Assembly (NCBI GenBank): GCA_900551885.1
Contig: URXS01000008.1
Coordinates: forward strand, 1-36,838
Source of the DNA: an uncultured Oscillibacter sp.
Lineage (GTDB): Bacteria > Bacillota > Clostridia > Oscillospirales > Oscillospiraceae
DNA length: 36,838 nt
Direction of reading: 5' to 3'
A program made the translations under genes and the position numbers. The notes beneath the pieces are model-generated. The model had not been told where the DNA came from. It saw only the letters and a list, made by a program, of their open reading frames with translations, and searched no databases. Positions 21,988 to 30,478 of this stretch are shown here, in pieces; positions within the stretch are counted from its first letter, which is position 1, and each line of letters starts with the position of its first letter.

Positions 21988-23973
21988 ATGGAAATGAGCA
22001 AACGAGCCTTGAAAAAACGGAAGAAACTTCAGCCTCTGGGTCCCTGGTGGCTGCGGTGTCTGCTGTGCATAGCCGCCGCCTTCTGCATGGGCCTGGGTGC
22101 CGCGGTGGCCGTCCAGTGGGTGGCCACCGGCTCGCTGTCGGTGGTTTGGGAATGGTTTGTCAAGTGGCCTTCCTATCTGCTGCTGACGGCGGTGGGGCTT
22201 GGGGTCGTGGTGCTGGCCCTGGGGGCCCTGATGGGGCGGCTGTGGCCGGCGGGGATCCTGGTGGGCGCGGTGTCCCTGATTTTGTCCCTGGTGGATTACT
22301 TTAAAAACGCCATCAACGGCACGCCTTTGGAGCTGGCGGACTTCGGTCTGGCCTCCCAGTTGGGACAGGTGGCCGGGGTGGCGGGAGAGCTGAAGCCCCC
22401 GGTGGACTTCTGGATGGCCCTGATCGCTCTGGCCATCTGTGTGGGGCTGCTGGTGCTGACGGCGCCACTGACGGTCATTGCCGGACGGTGCCGCTTTCTG
22501 ACCTTTGCCCTGTCTCTGACAGCGGCGATGGCCCTGTGTACCTCCACCGGTGCGGCCCGGGCGGCGGAGTGGTTTCAGGTAGATATCATCACCCGCCTGG
22601 ACGCTGCCTCCAGCCACGACACCTACGGCCTGCTGCTGAGCCTGTGGCGGGACGCCTTTCTGCAGGCCAAGACCAGCCCGGAGGGCTACAGCCAGGCGTA
22701 CATGGAGGACGTGCTGGACCGGATCGACCAGCTTCTGCTGGAGGACGGGGAAGGGGAGGCCACTTCCACCGCCTCCGCCACCCAACCCAACATCATCATG
22801 GTGCTGTCGGAGTCCTTTTTCGACCTGACCCGGCTGCCGGGTCTGGAATTTGACAGCGATCCCTTGGAAAACTTCCATGCCCTGGAGGACGAGAGCATCA
22901 GCGGCACCTTCCACAGCCACTACCTGGGCTATGGTACCGGCTATATCGAGATGTCCATGCTGTACGGCGTGGGCAGCCTGGACTTCGGCCCCGGCACCAA
23001 TATCTGCTTCCTGGAGGACGATCTGTACCAGCGGTTTGACTCCCTGGCGGAGCAGTACACCAACAGCGGGGATTACCGGGCGGCCCTGCTCCACGGCTAT
23101 GACGACAGCCTCTACAACCGCACCGTCACCTATCCGCTGCTGGGCTTTTCTGACCTGCTGTTCTCCGCCGACATTCAGGACCTGGGCATTGAGCGGGAGG
23201 ACGGGGTCTACGGCGGTTACTATATGCGGGACAGCTACTTCTATCAGGGGATGCTGAACCGGATGGAGGCCATCAACGACGGCGGCCAGCGGGCTTTCCT
23301 CTATGGTATTACCATGGAGAACCACCAGCCCTTCAACCCGGACAAATTCGGCTACGAGTGTCAGATCGGCGTGAAGTGCGACAGCCTCAGCGACGAGGAC
23401 ATGGACATCGTGCGGGTCATGGTGGAGGGCATCACCCGGGCGGACCAGGCCCTGGGAGAGCTGACGGAGGCCCTGCGGCAGTCGGAGGAGCCCACCATCG
23501 TGGTCTTCTTCGGAGACCACCGGCCCAATCTCTTCATGACCGATGGGGACACGGTGTACACCAAGTTGGGCCTGTGCCCCGACAACGACACAGTGAACTG
23601 GACGGCGGAGGAGATCTGCGACCTGTATTCCACCGACTATCTGATCTGGGCCAATGACGCCGCCCTGCTCCAGGGTCTTACGGGCACAGAGCGGGACAGC
23701 AGTATCACCGCCATCGGTCCCCAGCTTCTGGAGCTGACGGGCCAGCCGGTATCCCGGTACTGGGGCCTGCTGGAGAAAGTCAGCCAGGTCTGCCTGACCA
23801 ACACGGATTTGTACTTTGTGGACGGGGCGGGGAATCCCTCCTTCTCCCTGGCGGATTCCGCCCTGTCGGAGGAGGACCGGGAATTGCTGGCGCTGCGGGA
23901 CGCCGTGATCTACGACGCTCTCTACGGCCAGCGGTATATCACCGCCGCGATGAATCAACCGGCGGGAACATGA
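21988..23973 (+). CDS. LTA synthase-like sulfatase-fold membrane enzyme
   Basis: A 661-residue membrane protein with a basic N-terminus (MSKRALKKRKKLQP), about five hydrophobic segments in the first 190 residues and an extracellular sulfatase/phosphoglycerol-transferase fold from about residue 260. Active-site features are Glu in PNIIMVLSESFFDL, a candidate nucleophile Thr in GYGTGYIEMS, and the metal-binding VVFFGDHRPNL. The group includes lipoteichoic-acid synthases and MdoB-like transferases; whether this enzyme builds LTA or modifies another glycopolymer is not determined. The ribosome site is weak and two close ATGs (21988, 21994) are possible. It lies 52 bases after glyS and ends at its own terminator. 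Confidence 0.88.
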   Translation: MEMSKRALKKRKKLQPLGPWWLRCLLCIAAAFCMGLGAAVAVQWVATGSLSVVWEWFVKWPSYLLLTAVGLGVVVLALGALMGRLWPAGILVGAVSLILSLVDYFKNAINGTPLELADFGLASQLGQVAGVAGELKPPVDFWMALIALAICVGLLVLTAPLTVIAGRCRFLTFALSLTAAMALCTSTGAARAAEWFQVDIITRLDAASSHDTYGLLLSLWRDAFLQAKTSPEGYSQAYMEDVLDRIDQLLLEDGEGEATSTASATQPNIIMVLSESFFDLTRLPGLEFDSDPLENFHALEDESISGTFHSHYLGYGTGYIEMSMLYGVGSLDFGPGTNICFLEDDLYQRFDSLAEQYTNSGDYRAALLHGYDDSLYNRTVTYPLLGFSDLLFSADIQDLGIEREDGVYGGYYMRDSYFYQGMLNRMEAINDGGQRAFLYGITMENHQPFNPDKFGYECQIGVKCDSLSDEDMDIVRVMVEGITRADQALGELTEALRQSEEPTIVVFFGDHRPNLFMTDGDTVYTKLGLCPDNDTVNWTAEEICDLYSTDYLIWANDAALLQGLTGTERDSSITAIGPQLLELTGQPVSRYWGLLEKVSQVCLTNTDLYFVDGAGNPSFSLADSALSEEDRELLALRDAVIYDALYGQRYITAAMNQPAGT

Positions 23974-24015
23974 GAGCTTGCGGGTCTCACAGAGACGTTT
24001 CCACAAGCTGCGCGC

Positions 24016-24046
24016 CGCGGGGCATCTTGCCCCGCGACGCTTTTCT
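24016..24046 (+). terminator. Terminator of the LTA synthase-like gene
   Basis: CGCGGGGCA - TCT - TGCCCCGCG followed by ACGCTTTTCT. Confidence 0.8.
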
Positions 24047-24108
24047 GTCTTTGTGTGTTTTGTCAAAGGGGACAGACTCTTTTCCCCAATTTATTTTTGC
24101 CGGAGGTA

Positions 24109-24137
24109 TTGTAAAAATGCCAAATGTACGCTATGAT
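24109..24137 (+). promoter_or_regulatory. Promoter of the NCS2 permease gene
   Basis: -35 TTGTAA (24109-24114), 17-base spacer, -10 TATGAT (24132-24137), in an AT-rich stretch 70 bases before the start. An ATGCCAA/TTGGCAT pair (24118-24124 and 24179-24185) brackets the region and could be an operator. I see no purine-riboswitch core. Confidence 0.65.
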
Positions 24138-24207
24138 GTAAATATCGATTTTGTCCCATTTATACAAAGGTCAACCAATTGGCATTGAGAGAAAGAGGGA
24201 GTGAAAC

Positions 24208-25629
24208 ATGGAAAAGATCTTTCAGTTGCAAAAGAATGGTACCACCGTACGCACCGAGATCCTGGCAGGCTTGACCACGTTCATGACCATGGCTTACATC
24301 ATCGCCCTGAACCCCAACCTGCTGACCAACTTTGACACAGGCTCCGCCCTGTGGAACGGCGTGTTTATGGCCACCTGCATCGCTTCGGCCCTGGCCATGT
24401 TCTGCATGGCGTTCCTGGCCAACAAACCCTTCGCTCTGGCACCCGGCATGGGCCTCAACAGCTTCTTTGCCGTGGTGGCCACCAACATCGCGGCTCTCAC
24501 CGGTATGAGCTATGTGGCCTCTTTCCAGGCGGCCCTGGTCATCATCCTGCTGGAGGGCATCGTGTTCCTGATTTTGTCCCTGCTGAACATCCGGGAGAAG
24601 ATCGTGGATGCCATTCCCCTGGGTGTGCGCCTGGGCATCGCCCCCGCCATCGGCCTGATGCTGATGAACATCGGCCTGGGCTCCAACGTGGGCGTCTACT
24701 CCGAGACCGGCGGCCCCTTCTATGTGATGCGGGACTTCTTCGGGGCCCTGACCCCCAGCGTGGCCCAGACCACCATGGGCAGCGGCTATGCCACCATGGT
24801 ACTGACCGTGGTCACCATGTTTGTGGGACTGTTCGTCATCGTGATCCTGGCCAAGAAGGGCGTCAAGGCGGCGGTACTGCTGGGCATGCTGGTGGCCTCC
24901 ATTATCTACTGGATCGGCGACTTTGTGGTGCTGGGCGTGAATCCCTTCGCTTCCCTGGCCACCGCCTCCTTTGTTCCCCCCTTCGCCGACATGGCGGAGA
25001 CAACCCTGTTCAAGTTCAACTTTGAGGGCTTTTTGCAGATCGGCTGGTTCACCGCCGTGACGCTGATCATCACCTTCTGCATGATCGATATGTTCGACAC
25101 CATCGGCACCCTGGTGGGCACCGCCTCCCGGGCCGGTATGGTGGATAAGGACGGCAACATGCCCAACATGAAGGAGGCCCTGCTCTCCGACGCCATCGGC
25201 ACCGTGGCCGGCGCCTGCACCGGTACCTCCACCGTTACCACCTTTGTGGAATCCGCCTCCGGCGTGGAGGCCGGCGGCCGCACGGGCCTGACCGCCCTGA
25301 CCACCGGTGTGCTGTTCCTGGCCTGCATCTTCATTGCCCCCATCGCCGCCATCATTCCGGCCGCAGCCACCTCCGCCGCACTGATCTATGTGGGCGTGCT
25401 GATGCTGATGGGTCTGAAGAATGTGAACTTCGACGATCTGGACCAGATGGTGCCTGTGTCTTTGATGCTGATCGCCATGCCCATCTCCAGTTCCATCGGC
25501 CACGCCATCGGCATCGGCCTGATCTCCTACACGGTTATCAAGGTCTTCACCGGTAAGGCAAAGGACGTCTCCGCCCTGACCTATGTGATCTCCGCGCTGT
25601 TCCTGATCAAGTTCTTCCTGATCGTGTGA
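24208..25629 (+). CDS. NCS2 family permease (guanine/hypoxanthine, AzgA-like)
   Basis: A 473-residue membrane transporter of the AzgA/PbuG/AdeQ branch of nucleobase-cation symporters, with about 12-14 hydrophobic segments. Family stretches are RTEILAGLTTFMTMAYI, the substrate-site APGMGLNSFFA, MIDMFDTIGTLVGTASRAG, and TGTSTVTTFVESASGVEAGG with RTGLTAL. By family it takes up guanine, hypoxanthine or adenine; the exact base is not resolved. Single gene between promoter and terminator. Confidence 0.94.
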   Translation: MEKIFQLQKNGTTVRTEILAGLTTFMTMAYIIALNPNLLTNFDTGSALWNGVFMATCIASALAMFCMAFLANKPFALAPGMGLNSFFAVVATNIAALTGMSYVASFQAALVIILLEGIVFLILSLLNIREKIVDAIPLGVRLGIAPAIGLMLMNIGLGSNVGVYSETGGPFYVMRDFFGALTPSVAQTTMGSGYATMVLTVVTMFVGLFVIVILAKKGVKAAVLLGMLVASIIYWIGDFVVLGVNPFASLATASFVPPFADMAETTLFKFNFEGFLQIGWFTAVTLIITFCMIDMFDTIGTLVGTASRAGMVDKDGNMPNMKEALLSDAIGTVAGACTGTSTVTTFVESASGVEAGGRTGLTALTTGVLFLACIFIAPIAAIIPAAATSAALIYVGVLMLMGLKNVNFDDLDQMVPVSLMLIAMPISSSIGHAIGIGLISYTVIKVFTGKAKDVSALTYVISALFLIKFFLIV

Positions 25630-25640
25630 CGGCCTCATGT

Positions 25641-25685
25641 AAAAACAGACGCTCCCCGGCAGCACCGCTGCCGGGGAGCGTTTTG
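25641..25685 (+). terminator. Terminator after the NCS2 permease
   Basis: 14-bp stem CGCTCCCCGGCAGC (25650-25663), ACC loop, complement (25667-25680), then TTTTG; A-rich on the left, so possibly bidirectional. Confidence 0.92.
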
Positions 25686-25771
25686 TGTTGGAGAGTCCAA
25701 AGGGAGTTCTTCCTGAGGAAGCGCGGGTTTCCGAAGGTAGCTTGGTAAAGGGCCACTGAATATGACACTTC

Positions 25772-26077
25772 TCAGAAGAACATGCCCATGAAACCATCCG
25801 GCCGCTCTGCCGCCTGGTCCCAAACCTCCCGGAACACGCCGGGGGCAATGGTCCGGGCCGTCACCTTACCGGGAACACTCAGCTCCCGCACGTCTGCGGG
25901 GAAGGGGGTGGGATTCAATGCCTCCTCCCGGCCGTGCTCGTCGCCATAGGCGAACCACAGACCATTGGGATACAGCTCCACCCGCCGGGTCTCCATATTC
26001 TCCCGGTCCAACTCCGAGTAGACCTGCCGGGCCTCATCCTCCTGGGGCTCGGCGTATTCCAGCATCACGTAGCGCAT
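25772..26077 (-). CDS. DUF6881-like small protein
   Basis: A 101-residue acidic protein. The pattern VYSELDRENMETRRVELYPNG at residues 19-39, then the C-terminal APGVFREVWDQAA, resembles the DUF6881 family, in which a YSELD..R..EVRKVE..DG core and an EFE.VW end recur. Such proteins are often found as possible immunity proteins, but nothing here shows that. It starts 14 bases after the AlaX stop, with AAAGGTGG upstream, so it is the last gene of an alaX-DUF6881 pair. Function unknown. Confidence 0.75.
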   Translation of the reverse strand: MRYVMLEYAEPQEDEARQVYSELDRENMETRRVELYPNGLWFAYGDEHGREEALNPTPFPADVRELSVPGKVTARTIAPGVFREVWDQAAERPDGFMGMFF

Positions 26078-26091
26078 AGGGGTTCCACCTT

Positions 26092-27246
26092 TCAGGTCAG
26101 ATTGTTGAAAAAGTCCCGGATCGACCCCTCACTGGCCTGGACGCTGCCCTGGGCGAAACCGTTCCGGCCACCCCCCCGGCCATGAAGGGCGCCGTTCATG
26201 GCTTTCACCTGGGAATTGATGTCGGCCCCGTCGGCGCGGAGCAGGGCGTAGTTGAAGTGGCCGTCCTCCCCGGCGAACACGGCGGTCAGGCCACCGCACT
26301 GATGGGCCAGGGCATCCGCCAGCCGCCGGACGCCGTCAGACCGCAGGGCTGGCTGGAATACCAGCACATTTTCCGCTCCGGCGTGCTCGGCGGCGATCCG
26401 CTGGAAGAGCTGGTCCTCCATAGCGGCCTCCCGGCCTTTCAAGGCCGTCTGCTCCTCCTCCAGCCGCTCCACGGCAGGCAGGATGTCCCCGGGCTTCACG
26501 CTGAGACGCTGGCCAACGGACCGGGCCTGGTCATACACATGGCCCAGATAGGCAAGAGCCCGCTGCCCGCTGACGATCTCCATGCGGACGCCTTCCCGGA
26601 ACTTCTGACAGGACAGAACCTTGATGAGGCCTACCTGGCCGGCCCGGAGCACGTGGGTACCGCAGCAGGCGCAGCAGTCCGCCTCCGGAAAGGTGACGAT
26701 GCGCACCTGACCGGTCAGGGCCTTTTTGCTGCGGTAGTCCAGGGCCTCCAGCTCCGCTGGGGAGGGGTAGGTGACCTCCACCGGGGCGTCGGCCCAGATC
26801 ACTTCGTTGGCCTTCCGCTCCGCGTCCAGGGCCTGCTCCCAGGAGATGTCGGTGTTGTAGTCGATGGTCACCGTGTCGGCTCCCAGGTGGAAGCCCACGT
26901 TGTCGCAGTGGTAGTCATGGCACAGGATGCCGGAGAGGATGTGCTCCCCGGAGTGCTGCTGCATGTGGTCGAACCGCCGGGCCCAGTCGATGCGGCCCGT
27001 GACGTTTTCGCCAATTTCCACTGCTTTTTCGACAGTGTGGATCACCACGCCGTCTTTTTCGTGGACGTCGGTGACGGCCACGCCGTTCAGGGTTCCGTGG
27101 TCCGCCGGCTGGCCGCCGCCCTCCGGGTAGAAGGCGGTCCGGTCCAATGTCACCAGATACCCGGCTTTTCCCGGCTCACAGGTCAGGACCGTGGCGGTGA
27201 ATTCCTTCAAAAATGCGTCGGCGTAGTATAGCTTTTCCGTTTCCAT
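26092..27246 (-). CDS. Alanyl-tRNA editing protein (AlaX-L type, with DHHA1 domain)
   Basis: A 384-residue stand-alone editing protein related to the AlaRS C-terminus, expected to hydrolyse mischarged Ser- or Gly-tRNA-Ala. Visible: AFYPEGGGQPADHG, the zinc-site HSGEH (HxxxH) in MQQHSGEHILSG, the second half CCGTH in EADCCACCGTHVL, and a C-terminal DHHA1 domain with GGGRNGFAQGS. No aminoacylation domain is present. The ATG at 27246 follows AAAGGGAG; an ORF start at 27309 adds an unlikely Ser/Pro-rich extension. Confidence 0.93.
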   Translation of the reverse strand: METEKLYYADAFLKEFTATVLTCEPGKAGYLVTLDRTAFYPEGGGQPADHGTLNGVAVTDVHEKDGVVIHTVEKAVEIGENVTGRIDWARRFDHMQQHSGEHILSGILCHDYHCDNVGFHLGADTVTIDYNTDISWEQALDAERKANEVIWADAPVEVTYPSPAELEALDYRSKKALTGQVRIVTFPEADCCACCGTHVLRAGQVGLIKVLSCQKFREGVRMEIVSGQRALAYLGHVYDQARSVGQRLSVKPGDILPAVERLEEEQTALKGREAAMEDQLFQRIAAEHAGAENVLVFQPALRSDGVRRLADALAHQCGGLTAVFAGEDGHFNYALLRADGADINSQVKAMNGALHGRGGGRNGFAQGSVQASEGSIRDFFNNLT

Positions 27247-27265
27247 GTGGAAAACTCCCTTTCGT

Positions 27266-28129
27266 TTATAGGATGGACTGAATGAACCGCCAGACGGGCT
27301 CGATGGCAAGGGAGCCCGCTACGGCGGAGAAGAGATTGGCCAAAAAGCCGTAGGCGGCAGCCCGGGACCGGGGCTGACCGGTCAGCAGCAGGGCGTAGGC
27401 CGCCGTTTCCACCAGCAGAATCACCAGCTCTGCCGGGAAAATAGACAGGGCGGACCAGCCGGTGAGGCCGTGGAGCGAAAAGGTGTGGGCGGTCCAGATG
27501 GCAAGACCCCCCTGGGTCACCAGATTCACCAGCAAAAACACCAGCCAGTTCCGCTTTTGTTTCCAGAAGCCGAAGAGCACCAGCAAAAGGCCCTCGATGA
27601 CCAGGGTGGTGGTCAGAGTGGTGAGGAGCTGTACGGCGTAGGCCCTCCACACCGGCGGCACCGTCACGGACTTGTCCGCCCAGTCCACGGTGACGGAGGA
27701 CTGGAGGACAGTTCGCTCCAGCACGCCGGAGACCCAGGTGCTGCCGTCCTCTGCGGCCATGAGAATGCGGTAGGTGTCCGGCACGCCGAAATAGCTGAAG
27801 GTGTGGATCATGGTGTCCCCCTGGAGCTCACCGGTCAGATCCCCGAAAATTAAGTCGCCGTCCAGGATGCAGGCGTGCCAGCCCTCCGGAATGGCGGCTC
27901 GCAGGGCCTGCAGCAGGTCCTGGTCATAGCCGGCAAAGTCCTCCTCCGTCCGGTAGTCCTCGCCGTATGGGGGCCCCTCTGCCAGCAGGTCCAGGTAGTA
28001 AAGCCCCTCCGGGGCGTTGGCCACCTTCACCGTCAGCATGGGTTTGGGTCCCGAATCCGCCAGGGCGGAGACGGTCAGAAGACACGCGGCCAGAGCGGCC
28101 AGGGTCAGGATCCGCAGCGTTCGCTTCAT
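27266..28129 (-). CDS. Unknown secreted/membrane protein with signal peptide
   Basis: 287 residues, no family recognised. Residues 1-25 form a signal peptide (MKRTLRILTLAALAACLLTVSALA). Residues 26-165 look extracytoplasmic and lack Cys apart from one. From about 165 there are four hydrophobic helices (WRAYAVQLLTTLTTTLVIEG onward) ending at the C-terminus. This exoplasmic-domain-plus-four-helices layout suggests a sensor or accessory membrane protein, but no function can be given. A GGAGG site precedes the ATG. It lies 19 bases upstream of the AlaX gene and 76 bases after the GH3 lipoprotein, so these minus-strand genes may be co-transcribed. Confidence 0.8.
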   Translation of the reverse strand: MKRTLRILTLAALAACLLTVSALADSGPKPMLTVKVANAPEGLYYLDLLAEGPPYGEDYRTEEDFAGYDQDLLQALRAAIPEGWHACILDGDLIFGDLTGELQGDTMIHTFSYFGVPDTYRILMAAEDGSTWVSGVLERTVLQSSVTVDWADKSVTVPPVWRAYAVQLLTTLTTTLVIEGLLLVLFGFWKQKRNWLVFLLVNLVTQGGLAIWTAHTFSLHGLTGWSALSIFPAELVILLVETAAYALLLTGQPRSRAAAYGFLANLFSAVAGSLAIEPVWRFIQSIL

Positions 28130-28205
28130 GGGGGACCTCCTTTTTCATCCGATCTTCCAAAATGGACTGTCTGCAAAGAAGGACGGAAAGAAGACGCGGC
28201 AGGTT

Positions 28206-29384
28206 TCACAGCAGACCCAGATTCTGCTTCCATTGCAGCACCCGGCGGCAGGCGGTGTCGATGGTCTCCGTGGACAAGGTGCCGTTTTCCACCGCTTCGA
28301 TGGCCTTGGGAATCTGAGTGCGGTAGTCGGTGGTGATCACCAGGTCGTTCCCGGCCTGGAGGGCCATAACCCCAACAGCGCCATCAGCGGCATAGGCCGC
28401 CACGGCGTCCATGGCCAGGTCGTCGGTCATGGCCACGCCGTCAAAACCCAGCTCCGTGCGCAGCAGGTCGTGGACCGCTGGGGACAGGGAGGCGGGCAGG
28501 GAATCGTCTACCGCCGTTATGATGTTGTGGCTCACAAGCACGGCGGTGGTGCCGTTTCCGGCGGCAATCCCGGCAGAGAAGGGGAGAAAGTCGCTCTGCT
28601 GGAAGCTCTCCAGACTCCGCTGGTCCACGGCGATGCCGGTGTGAGTGTCCACGTTGTTGCCGTAGCCGGGGAAGTGCTTGAGGACGCTGCCTATGCCGTC
28701 GGCGGCCATCTGGGCCACCACGGCGGTCACGCAGTCGGCGTTGCCTGCCGCATCCTGGCCGAAGGTCCGGTCGTAGATGAAGTCGCCGGGGTCCGTGGAC
28801 ACGTCCGCCACCGGCGCCAGATTCACATTGATGCCCAGGCCCCGGAGCAGGGCGTCCTTGTCCGCCGCGTCCGCCACCAGGGCCTCCATGCCACCGGCGG
28901 AGAGCAGCTTTTGAGGAGAGGGGTATTTTTCACTGCGCAGATGGGGATTGGAGCTGACCCGCACCACGGTGCCGCCCTCCTCGTCCACGCCGATCAGCAG
29001 CGGGATGCCGGTGTCCGCCGCGGCGGTGGACTGGTAGGAGCGGATGGTCTGGATCACGTCGTCGGCGGTCTTGTCGGCAAAATCCCGGCCAAAGAGGATA
29101 TAGCCCCCCAGGTGGTAGGTGCCCACGTCCTCCACAGCACCGCTGTCGGGACAGCGGACGAAAAACAACTGGCCCACCTTCTCCTCCAGGGTCATGGAGG
29201 AGAGCAGGTCCTCGATCTCCTGGGCCGCCAGCTCCTCCGGCGTGGGTTCCGGGTCCGGCTCCTGGACCTCCGGCTCTTCAGTGACCGGGGGTTCCTCCTG
29301 GGTCTGTTCCGGTTCCATCGGGCCGCAGGCGGTCAGGGTCAACAGCAGCAAAGCGGCCAGGGCCGCCGCGAAACAGCGTCTCAT
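28206..29384 (-). CDS. GH3 beta-N-acetylhexosaminidase-like lipoprotein
   Basis: A 392-residue glycoside hydrolase family 3 protein of the NagZ type. Lipoprotein signal with lipobox LTAC (Cys about residue 20), an acidic Glu/Pro-rich spacer to about 55, then the GH3 barrel: EEKVGQLFFVR, IGVDEEGGTVVR, the acid/base loop KHFPGYGNNVDTH, and the nucleophile Asp in GFDGVAMTDDLAMDA. The usual KHFPGHG is KHFPGYG here. A membrane-anchored extracellular role in cell-wall muropeptide trimming is inferred from the family. The ATG at 29384 follows GGGAGG. Confidence 0.93.
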   Translation of the reverse strand: MRRCFAAALAALLLLTLTACGPMEPEQTQEEPPVTEEPEVQEPDPEPTPEELAAQEIEDLLSSMTLEEKVGQLFFVRCPDSGAVEDVGTYHLGGYILFGRDFADKTADDVIQTIRSYQSTAAADTGIPLLIGVDEEGGTVVRVSSNPHLRSEKYPSPQKLLSAGGMEALVADAADKDALLRGLGINVNLAPVADVSTDPGDFIYDRTFGQDAAGNADCVTAVVAQMAADGIGSVLKHFPGYGNNVDTHTGIAVDQRSLESFQQSDFLPFSAGIAAGNGTTAVLVSHNIITAVDDSLPASLSPAVHDLLRTELGFDGVAMTDDLAMDAVAAYAADGAVGVMALQAGNDLVITTDYRTQIPKAIEAVENGTLSTETIDTACRRVLQWKQNLGLL

Positions 29385-29472
29385 GGGATGCGCCTCCCGA
29401 AAAGAAGTTGGGAACAGTATACCATGTTTGCCGGGGGAACTCCACCGTCTTTTTGTGAACGGAAAGAGGGTC

Positions 29473-29501
29473 TTGCCGGAGGCGGCAGTTTGTGGTATGA
29501 T
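29473..29501 (+). promoter_or_regulatory. Promoter of the riboswitch-controlled orphan gene
   Basis: -35 TTGCCG (29473-29478), 17-base spacer, -10 TATGAT (29496-29501); transcription would begin near 29508 at the 5' edge of the aptamer. Confidence 0.72.
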
Positions 29502-29507
29502 AAGCCC

Positions 29508-29632
29508 ACCATAGAGAGTGCGCGAGAGACAAGCTCGTTGACCGCACAGCAACCTGCCCGGCGGGTAAGGTGCTAAGGCTTGAACGATGGGACCGGGCTG
29601 CGCTCCCATCCGACGATGGGGGCGATTTTTTT
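29508..29632 (+). promoter_or_regulatory. SAM-clan riboswitch (SAM-I or SAM-I/IV-like)
   Basis: Core features of SAM aptamers in order: AGAGAG at the 5' side; a P2 stem GTGCG (29518-29522) with CGCAC (29543-29547) and an inner CGAG/CTCG; the conserved AGCAACC (29548-29554); P3 formed by CCTGCCC with GGGTAAGG; and GGTGCTAA (29569-29576). The expression platform follows as a terminator and a competing GATGGGA/TCCCATC pairing. The P2 layout is closer to SAM-I/IV or SAM-IV than to classic SAM-I; P1 is short and not fully resolved. Recognised by eye, not by covariance search. Confidence 0.72.
29601..29632 (+). terminator. Riboswitch terminator with alternative antiterminator
   Basis: CGCTCCCATC (29601-29610), loop CGAC, GATGGGGGCG (29615-29624), then seven T. 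The same TCCCATC (29604-29610) can instead pair perfectly with GATGGGA at 29586-29592, giving two exclusive folds. Confidence 0.88.
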
Positions 29633-29665
29633 GCACTTTCTGTGGAACATCAGGAGGTGTGGACT

Positions 29666-29941
29666 ATGAAAACCAATCTTTACGTCACCTGCGCCACGGA
29701 CCGGGAACAGTTGGAGCTGCTGGAATTGCTCCATAGACGGGGCTACCGCTTCCCCGACGGAAAGGCCCTGCCTGTGGAAAACCTGCCCCGCCGGGGCGGG
29801 ACGGCGGACCGGCTGCCCTGGGCCCTGGACACGAAAAACAGGGGGGCGGCGTATACCAGCGCCGGTACGGTGGGGTATCTCTGCCGCCTGCGGGGCATGA
29901 CGCCGGTGCCCTTTTCCCGGCTGGACCGGGAAGCGGTGTGA
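29666..29941 (+). CDS. Orphan 91-residue protein under SAM-clan riboswitch
   Basis: 91 residues, no family recognised. It starts MKTNLYVTCATDREQLELLELLHRR, has a basic middle (ENLPRRGGTADRLPW) and ends PVPFSRLDREAV. No signal peptide, membrane helix or metal motif apart from a single Cys pair that is far apart (CATD, YLCRL). AGGAGGTG lies 7 bases before the ATG, and the gene is preceded by a complete promoter, aptamer and terminator, so it is very likely expressed. It is not a methionine-uptake or synthesis gene by any motif I know. The repeat copy R3 follows 36 bases after the stop. Confidence 0.8.
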   Translation: MKTNLYVTCATDREQLELLELLHRRGYRFPDGKALPVENLPRRGGTADRLPWALDTKNRGAAYTSAGTVGYLCRLRGMTPVPFSRLDREAV

Positions 29942-29977
29942 GAGGGGGAAGCCGCCTGGGGAGAGAGGGGGATGGGG

Positions 29978-30029
29978 CCCCTCATTCGTCATTTGCCGGG
30001 CAAATGCCACCTTCCCCAAAGGGGAAGGC
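29978..30029 (+). repeat. 50-bp dispersed repeat, copy R3
   Basis: CCCCTCATTCGTCATTTGC, a GGCAAAT palindrome half, CCACCTTCCCC-AAAGGGGAAGGC. Closely similar to R2 (7380-7431) but without a DUF559 gene nearby. Confidence 0.82.
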
Positions 30030-30288
30030 TCTGAGGCGCAGGAAAAGCAGCAGGCGGATATTGAATTCGCCTCTACAACCCGATGGGAAACCCATCAGCA
30101 ACCGGCAAGCTAGCGCACAGCGAAGCGTAACGCGCGGAAAGAGAAGCAGATCAAATCCGGTTTTTCACCCTGTTTGCCCGCTTTGCCATCGGATGCGGAG
30201 ACGGTGTCCTTTACGGAATGGGTCCGGCGCAGGGACGACGGGGCTTTCGACGAGAGCCGGACCGATTCGCACGACCCCCGTAATTACA

Positions 30289-30316
30289 AACAGGAGGACC
30301 ATTCGGTCCTCCTGTT
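30289..30316. repeat. Perfect 12-bp palindrome
   Basis: AACAGGAGGACC - ATTC - GGTCCTCCTGTT. No T run on either side; it hides and shows an AGGAGG-like sequence on each strand. May belong to the neighbouring repeat. Confidence 0.65.
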
Positions 30317-30328
30317 CGTTTCAGCGTT

Positions 30329-30444
30329 TTTTCTTTTGGACCGTCCACGGCCCATTTGTCTCCGGCCTAAGAGCCGCCGCAGGCAGCGGTTAGCCTCCGA
30401 CACGCACCTGCGGGCGCAGTCTTTTGGGCAAGACCAAAAGAAAA
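30329..30444. repeat. Inverted-repeat-bounded block of 116 bases
   Basis: TTTTCTTTTGG (30329-30339) and CCAAAAGAAAA (30434-30444) are exact inverted repeats. A third arm, CTTTTGG (30421-30427), can pair locally with CCAAAAG (30434-30440), so two folds compete. The interior is GC-rich with further GCCGCC/GGCGGC-type pairs. It could be a small non-autonomous element. Confidence 0.6.
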
Positions 30445-30478
30445 TGGAGGGTGGGAGCCACAGCAAGGGGCAGCCCTT

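Noticed and set aside
24118..24189. A 23-residue leader-peptide ORF before the NCS2 permease
   Set aside because: Its ATG lies upstream of the predicted transcript start, so it would not be transcribed by that promoter.
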